Positions 16,389-20,224 of a stretch of 20,224 bases of DNA are shown piece after piece. The position numbers and the translations under genes were made by a program. Source of the stretch: JANNVZ01 sp046153915 (GTDB lineage Bacteria; Bacteroidota; Bacteroidia; Flavobacteriales_D; Sanyastnellaceae). The notes beneath the pieces are model-generated. The model was given only the letters and a program-made list of their open reading frames with translations, made no database searches and had not been told where the DNA came from. Numbering within the stretch: position 1 is the stretch's first letter; each line of letters starts with the position of its first letter. Location of the stretch: the NCBI GenBank assembly GCA_046153915.1, contig JBJXFC010000079.1, forward strand, positions 1-20,224. Reading direction: 5' to 3'.

Positions 16389-16460
16389 GGATGTGCCGAA
16401 TGGTTCCTCTGACAAATTGAATAACAATTTGCAGTGCCATCAAAGTTGTTCCACGATTTG

Positions 16461-17372
16461 TTATTGGTTCGATATCAAAAATTCTGCAAATCCAATGGAT
16501 GGTTCGTCAGCCGTAATGTCCAACCAGTGAATAGTGTCATCACGTCGCCACCAGGTCAATTGGCGTTTGGCAAAATTGCGGGTATGTTGTTTGATTTTAT
16601 CCTTTGCAAAATCAAGGGAAACATGCCCATCGAGGTATTCGAACATCTCTTTGTATCCAACCGTATTCAGCGCATTTAGTTGGCGGTGTGGCAACATGGA
16701 TTGAGCTTCAGCAATAAGGCCATCCTGGAACATCACCTCTACCCTATTGTTGATGCGTTTATAGAGTTTATTACGCTGAGCTGTAAGACCGATTTTGATG
16801 GTGTGGAATGCATTGGTTTTACCCTCATTTTTTCTCAAGGCAGAATATTTTTGACCACTTACTTCACACACTTCAATAGCGCGCATGAGACGGTGGGGAT
16901 TTAAAATATCCACTTGAGCGTAATATTCGGGATCGAGCTCCTTTAAACGATTTTGCAAAAACGAAATACCATTTTCCTGAAATGCTTTTTGAATTTCTGC
17001 TTTCCTCTCTCTATCGCCCGGCAGATCATCAAATCCGTGGACAAGGGCATCGAGGTACATCATGCTGCCGCCTACAGCAATTACAATATCATGTAGTTGA
17101 AAAAGTGCGTGAAGTTTTTTTTCGGCATCTCGCGAATAATCCCCTGCACTATAATAATCAGTTACTGGCAAAAAGCCGATGAAATGATGCGGAACTTCTT
17201 TCAATTCTGCATCAGTGGGACGGGCTACACCCACTTTCAATTCACTATAAAACTGGCGAGAATCAGCCGAAATAATTTCGGTTTGAAAGTGTTTTGCAAG
17301 GGCAATGGCATAGGCTGTTTTTCCTACCGCCGTTGGGCCGAGCACCAAAATCAATGTGTTCTGACCGTTCAA
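16461..17372 (-). CDS. miaA: tRNA dimethylallyltransferase
   Basis: MiaA adds a dimethylallyl group from DMAPP to N6 of A37 in tRNAs reading codons that start with U, improving decoding. The 303-residue protein has the P-loop-like GPTAVGKT (12-19), SADSRQFYSELKVGVARPT (with catalytic Asp37), HHFIGF, then DILNPHRLMRAIEV and TVGYKEMFEYLDGH in the C-terminal half. The final KRQLTWWRRD segment is also a family hallmark. It begins 30 bp after the nusB stop, so it is probably the last gene of the leucine dehydrogenase-nusB-miaA transcript. It ends convergent with the acyltransferase gene, leaving 72 bp in which only a weak 7-bp hairpin (16413-16431) is visible. Confidence 0.96.
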   Translation of the reverse strand: MNGQNTLILVLGPTAVGKTAYAIALAKHFQTEIISADSRQFYSELKVGVARPTDAELKEVPHHFIGFLPVTDYYSAGDYSRDAEKKLHALFQLHDIVIAVGGSMMYLDALVHGFDDLPGDRERKAEIQKAFQENGISFLQNRLKELDPEYYAQVDILNPHRLMRAIEVCEVSGQKYSALRKNEGKTNAFHTIKIGLTAQRNKLYKRINNRVEVMFQDGLIAEAQSMLPHRQLNALNTVGYKEMFEYLDGHVSLDFAKDKIKQHTRNFAKRQLTWWRRDDTIHWLDITADEPSIGFAEFLISNQ

Positions 17373-17402
17373 TTCAATCCGGATTTTCGAGCTTACTGAA
17401 AA

Positions 17403-18350
17403 TTATTCTTCAATCAGTCCGCGACCAATTTTTTTGATTTTTCCTTCGTGTTGGAGTTTGGGGAAAAGACTATCCAGCAATCCATTTATGAATACATTGC
17501 TCTTTGGCGTGCTGTAATAATTTGCCAATTCGATGTATTCGTTCATGGTTACTTTAAGCGGAATGCTCTCAAACGTTTGTGCTTCGGCAAGTGCCATTTT
17601 GAGGATAATTAAATCCATCATGGCGATGCGCTCTGTTTCCCAGTTAGGCGAATTTTTAGCAATCAACTCTTCACTTTCTTTTCCCATTACAAGTGTTTTA
17701 CGGAAAAGTTCGCGTGCATATTCCTCTTCATCATCGTCAGCTTTCCAGAGAGGAAGAATGGTTACATCATCATCTGTTTCCTTAACTGCTTTGAGAGTGC
17801 GAAGAACCATACTTGAAGCCAGATCCAGATCGTCATTCCAGAATATGCCTTGTTCTTCGAGCCATTCGTGCATAAGTTCGAAATTGACAATATGTCTGCG
17901 AAGAAAACGCAACAGGAATTCACGATCGTGGTTGTAGCCGCGCTCTTTACTTGCCATGTATTCCTTGTAATCATCAGACTCCGTAAGTGCTTTAAACATT
18001 TGTTTCAGCAAGTCGGGATTGTCTTTCCAGCGGATGTGGATTTCCTTTTCCAGTTTATGAAGTGTCTTGCTATTGGCCAGAATCCGGATAAGGATATTGG
18101 TAACAAATTTTGTATTTGGATGCAAGTCCTCTTTGGCTGGCAATTTTTTATTGAGACCGGCTTCGATTTTTTCAATAGCCCGGGCCTGCATTTCCGGTAA
18201 AAGAATTATAAGAGCGATGTACAAATCTCTGAAACGCTCGAAACTTTCCATGAGCATTTTTTCGTACTTCACAATATCCGGTTTTTCCTCGCTATAGTAT
18301 GCAAATAAAATTTGCATGACTTTAATCCGGATGTGTCTTCTGTTCAACAT
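17403..18350 (-). CDS. nusB: Transcription antitermination factor NusB, long Bacteroidota form
   Basis: NusB, with NusE (ribosomal protein S10), promotes antitermination on rRNA operons. Here it is 315 residues, about twice the 140 or so of the E. coli protein. The start MLNRRHIRIKVMQILFAYY is the usual NusB N-terminus. The C-terminal part carries NWETERIAMMDLIILKMALAE and MNEYIELANYYSTPKSNVFINGLLDSLFP, which align with the core NusB fold. The middle (roughly 70-190) is an expanded helical, charged region typical of the Bacteroidota form as I know it. Neighbours are a leucine-dehydrogenase-type gene 39 bp upstream and miaA 30 bp downstream, consistent with one operon. The association of leucine dehydrogenase with nusB recurs in this phylum. 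Confidence 0.93.
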   Translation of the reverse strand: MLNRRHIRIKVMQILFAYYSEEKPDIVKYEKMLMESFERFRDLYIALIILLPEMQARAIEKIEAGLNKKLPAKEDLHPNTKFVTNILIRILANSKTLHKLEKEIHIRWKDNPDLLKQMFKALTESDDYKEYMASKERGYNHDREFLLRFLRRHIVNFELMHEWLEEQGIFWNDDLDLASSMVLRTLKAVKETDDDVTILPLWKADDDEEEYARELFRKTLVMGKESEELIAKNSPNWETERIAMMDLIILKMALAEAQTFESIPLKVTMNEYIELANYYSTPKSNVFINGLLDSLFPKLQHEGKIKKIGRGLIEE

Positions 18351-18389
18351 ACTTCGTTAAGTTGTTTTAATAACTGTAATAACTGCTCT

Positions 18390-19496
18390 TTAAATTTTGG
18401 TTTTGATGCGGGCCATCGCTTCTACTCTTGCTTCTGCAAGGAGGTTGGCGGCGAGATAAGTTGGTATATTTTCTTCTTTTGATTTTTTGTAGATATTCAA
18501 TGCGGTAGAATAAATATTTTCTGCCTGAGAAAGCGCTGCCTGGCGGTTGTAGCCAATGATTTCCCAGTAACAATTGATAATTCCACCAGCATTGACCAGA
18601 TAATCCGGTGCATACAACATGCCTTTGTTAAGCACCTCCACCCCATGTACTGTTTCGTCTTTGAGCTGATTGTTGGCAGCTCCACAAATGATGGCACACT
18701 TGAGTTTGGCAAGGGTTTCATCATTTACCGTGGCGCCCAATGCACAAGGGCTGTATATGTCCATTTCCTGATCGTAAACTTCATCCACATGAACGGCCTT
18801 AACACCGTATTTGGTGACTACGTCTTTTACACGATCTTCATAAATATCTGCGATTGTCACAACAGCATTTTCTTTTACAAGATGCTCAACGAGGTATTCG
18901 CCCACGTGACCAACACCCTGAACCATCACCTTTTTACCCGCGAGGGAGTCGCTTCCTGTCAGTTCTTTCATGCTGGCCTTCATGCCCATGTACACGCCGT
19001 ATGCTGTTACAGGACTTGGATCTCCGCTTCCTCCGCGGTATTCTGGCAATCCTACCACGTGATCCGTTTCCATTTTCACGTATTCCATGTCGCGTGTAGA
19101 AATACCCACGTCTTCGGCGGTGATGTATTTACCTCCGAGGCTATTTACGAATTTGCCAAAACGGCGAATAAGCGGTTCATTTTTATCCTTGCGAGCGTCG
19201 CCGATAATCACAGCTTTGCCACCACCGATGTTGAGCCCTGCAAGAGCGCTTTTATAGGTCATTCCGCGGGAAAGGCGCAATACATCTGTAATTGCGTCAT
19301 TCTCGTTGGCATAGGCCCACATGCGTGTGCCACCAACAGCCGGACCGAGAACGGTATTGTGAATTGCAACGATGGCCTTGAGACCGGTGCTTTTGTCCTG
19401 GCAAAAGACCACCTGTTCGTGATCGAAATTGGACATACGTCCAGTAATGGAGCCATCGGTGACGTTTACCGCGGCCTTTTGCATGGTTTCAGTCAT
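18390..19496 (-). CDS. Leucine/phenylalanine/valine dehydrogenase family protein
   Basis: It catalyses NAD-dependent reversible oxidative deamination of an amino acid, most likely leucine or another branched-chain residue, to the 2-oxo acid. At 368 residues it matches leucine dehydrogenases (about 365). It shows the substrate-binding GPAVGGTRMW (51-60), catalytic lysines K82 (in MTYKSALAGLNIGGGK) and K94, the catalytic Asp129 in TAEDVG, and the nucleotide motif GVGHVG (194-199). GAANNQL appears in the C-terminal part. An alternative start is Met5 (19484), without effect on the fold. Phenylalanine or valine specificity cannot be excluded from sequence. The next genes, nusB and miaA, follow within 40 bp each. 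A branched-chain role would fit an E2 of a branched-chain oxoacid complex elsewhere in the window, but that link is speculation. Confidence 0.93.
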   Translation of the reverse strand: MTETMQKAAVNVTDGSITGRMSNFDHEQVVFCQDKSTGLKAIVAIHNTVLGPAVGGTRMWAYANENDAITDVLRLSRGMTYKSALAGLNIGGGKAVIIGDARKDKNEPLIRRFGKFVNSLGGKYITAEDVGISTRDMEYVKMETDHVVGLPEYRGGSGDPSPVTAYGVYMGMKASMKELTGSDSLAGKKVMVQGVGHVGEYLVEHLVKENAVVTIADIYEDRVKDVVTKYGVKAVHVDEVYDQEMDIYSPCALGATVNDETLAKLKCAIICGAANNQLKDETVHGVEVLNKGMLYAPDYLVNAGGIINCYWEIIGYNRQAALSQAENIYSTALNIYKKSKEENIPTYLAANLLAEARVEAMARIKTKI

Positions 19497-19602
19497 TTTG
19501 AAATTTGCAGATTTTTGCTGACCTATATGAAAAGGAAAAATGCACTTTTCATAAAAGCCGGCGCGAAGGTATAGTTTTTAGAATCTAAAAAGAAAAATAG
19601 AA

Positions 19603-19836
19603 TTATTGTAGAATTTCATCTATTGCCAGTGCCAATTTGCGGTCTTTGTCTGTTATGACATCACCCGCATCATGCGTGCTGAGCTCAATTTTAACATAGT
19701 TGAATACGTTGAACCACGCGGGATGATGATTCATTTTTTCGGCAATAAAACCAACGCGGGTCATAAAGGTAAAAGCTTCCTGAAAATCTTTGAACCGGAA
19801 TTCACGCACCAATTTATTGTCTCTTTCGTGCCACAT
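19603..19836 (-). CDS. phhB: Pterin-4a-carbinolamine dehydratase
   Basis: PCD dehydrates 4a-hydroxytetrahydrobiopterin so the pterin cofactor of aromatic amino acid hydroxylases can be recycled; some members act in other pterin or molybdopterin contexts. The 77-residue protein is shorter than the 95-105 of many homologues, but the core is complete. It has FRFKDFQEAFTFMTRV (13-28), the signature AEKMNHHPAWFNVFNYV with H37-H38-P39, and STHDAG with H55, then a C-terminal helix. Family N-termini vary, and the conserved W near the start is present as W2, so no longer start is needed. It stands alone, 106 bp before the leucine dehydrogenase gene, and no aromatic amino acid hydroxylase is in the window. 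No convincing promoter was found in 19837-20000. Confidence 0.92.
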   Translation of the reverse strand: MWHERDNKLVREFRFKDFQEAFTFMTRVGFIAEKMNHHPAWFNVFNYVKIELSTHDAGDVITDKDRKLALAIDEILQ

Positions 19837-20024
19837 GAGGGATATTGTTTGGGGTAAAAGTACAAATAATGGTCAATTTCAATGAATTTCCATTTTAAAG
19901 GACTGAATTTAACCGAAATGTAATCCGCAGCCGGATACTCTGAGTGGTGTTATGAATACCCCTTCGTGATCGCCTTTCATTTGCCTATGATGAATGAAAA
20001 AGCTGAATTTGGGTTAAAGAGTAT

Positions 20025-20064
20025 ATAAAAAAGAACCCCTCTCCTTTTTCAAGAAGAGGGGTTC
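20025..20064 (-). terminator. Rho-independent terminator of the T9SS cargo gene
   Basis: On the minus strand a perfect 10-bp stem GAACCCCTCT/AGAGGGGTTC (20064-20055 with 20042-20033) with a 12-nt loop is followed by TTTTTTATA. It lies 38 bp past the stop at 20103, and separates this gene from the dehydratase gene. Confidence 0.88.
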
Positions 20065-20102
20065 AACGTTTAGGAATTATAAAAACCGTCTTTTCAGACC
20101 GA

Positions 20103-20224
20103 TTACTTATTAATCACCAGTCTACCCATTTCAGTTTGTCCGTTTTGAGTGATGCGGAACATGTAGATACCGGTAGCCAGAGAGTTAACGTCGAAGTCAA
20201 CTTTGTAGGTCAAACCAGCTTCCA
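20103..20224 (-). CDS. C-terminal fragment of a secreted protein with type IX secretion sorting domain (runs off right edge)
   Basis: Only the last 39 codons and TAA stop are in the window, plus two bases of the preceding codon. The peptide ends ...VNSLATGIYMFRITQNGQ followed by TEMGRLVINK. The pattern of hydrophobic strand, LATGIY-(M/V)-(F/R)-(R/V)-I, polar turn with NGQ, then a short basic C-terminal strand (GRLVINK) is the type A T9SS C-terminal domain. That domain directs export across the outer membrane and attachment or release at the surface by the T9SS sortase. The cargo itself (enzyme, adhesin or repeat protein) lies outside the window and cannot be named. Confidence 0.85.
   Translation of the reverse strand, partial: EAGLTYKVDFDVNSLATGIYMFRITQNGQTEMGRLVINK

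Noticed and set aside
16413..16431. CAAATTG-AATAA-CAATTTG hairpin between the convergent acyltransferase and miaA genes
   Set aside because: A/T-rich 7-bp stem with no T-run on either side; not enough to call a terminator.
16430..16437. TGCAGTGC at the right end of the plus-strand block, matching part of the palindrome end at 13763-13770
   Set aside because: Only 8 bp identical; too short to claim that the block 13752-16437 is a transposable unit flanked by related ends.
18645..19574. 309-codon plus-strand open frame opposite the leucine dehydrogenase gene
   Set aside because: It is the antisense shadow of a well-conserved gene, rich in His, Cys and Phe, and shows no family motif.
1..20224. 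Search for a novel defence, secretion or biosynthetic system
   Set aside because: Nearly all genes are recognisable housekeeping or envelope functions; no cluster of unknown genes, CRISPR repeats, toxin-antitoxin pair, integrase or reverse transcriptase was seen.

Overview
The window looks like ordinary chromosome from a member of the Bacteroidota. The evidence is a type IX secretion C-terminal sorting signal at the right edge, a type III glutamine synthetase, a long-form NusB, two TPR/beta-propeller/OmpA-type envelope proteins, the purM-prfA-pyrF order, and promoters of the Bacteroidota form TTTG-N18-20-TAnnTTTG. Genus or species cannot be named from this stretch. No phage, conjugative element, CRISPR array, rRNA or tRNA gene was recognised.

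Layout (nearly everything is on the minus strand, read right to left). 20224-20103 is the last 39 codons of a T9SS cargo protein with its own terminator. 19836-16461 holds pterin-carbinolamine dehydratase, a leucine-dehydrogenase-type enzyme, nusB and miaA; the last three are closely spaced and look like one operon. 16388-13942 is the only plus-strand block: a SAM-dependent methyltransferase overlapping an MBOAT O-acyltransferase by 4 bp, preceded by a 179-bp imperfect palindrome. 13674-11836 is an ABC exporter, and 11651-10278 is a dihydrolipoamide acyltransferase (E2) with its own promoter. 10152-7972 is a periplasmic/outer-membrane PD40 protein with a degenerate OmpA-like C-terminus. 7971-7275 is a 0.7-kb non-coding stretch with a terminator, tandem hairpins and a nested palindromic repeat element. 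7169-4983 is glnN. 4766-2742 is a PorE-like TPR/PD40/CRD/OmpA protein. 2678-1 is purM, prfA and the 5' part of pyrF.

Together these are housekeeping functions (purine and pyrimidine synthesis, translation termination, tRNA modification, antitermination, nitrogen assimilation, 2-oxoacid and branched-chain amino acid metabolism) mixed with envelope functions (two PD40/OmpA-type proteins, an exporter, an acyltransferase pair, a T9SS cargo). Three start codons (purM, the PorE-like gene, glnN) lie well inside their longest open frames; a terminator, a signal peptide and a promoter respectively argue for the shorter starts.

I did not find a convincing new multi-gene system. The most unusual items are the two non-coding palindromic elements (7542-7700 and 13752-13930), the methyltransferase/MBOAT pair without a visible SGNH partner, and the PD40 protein whose OmpA-like domain seems to have lost the peptidoglycan-binding aspartate.
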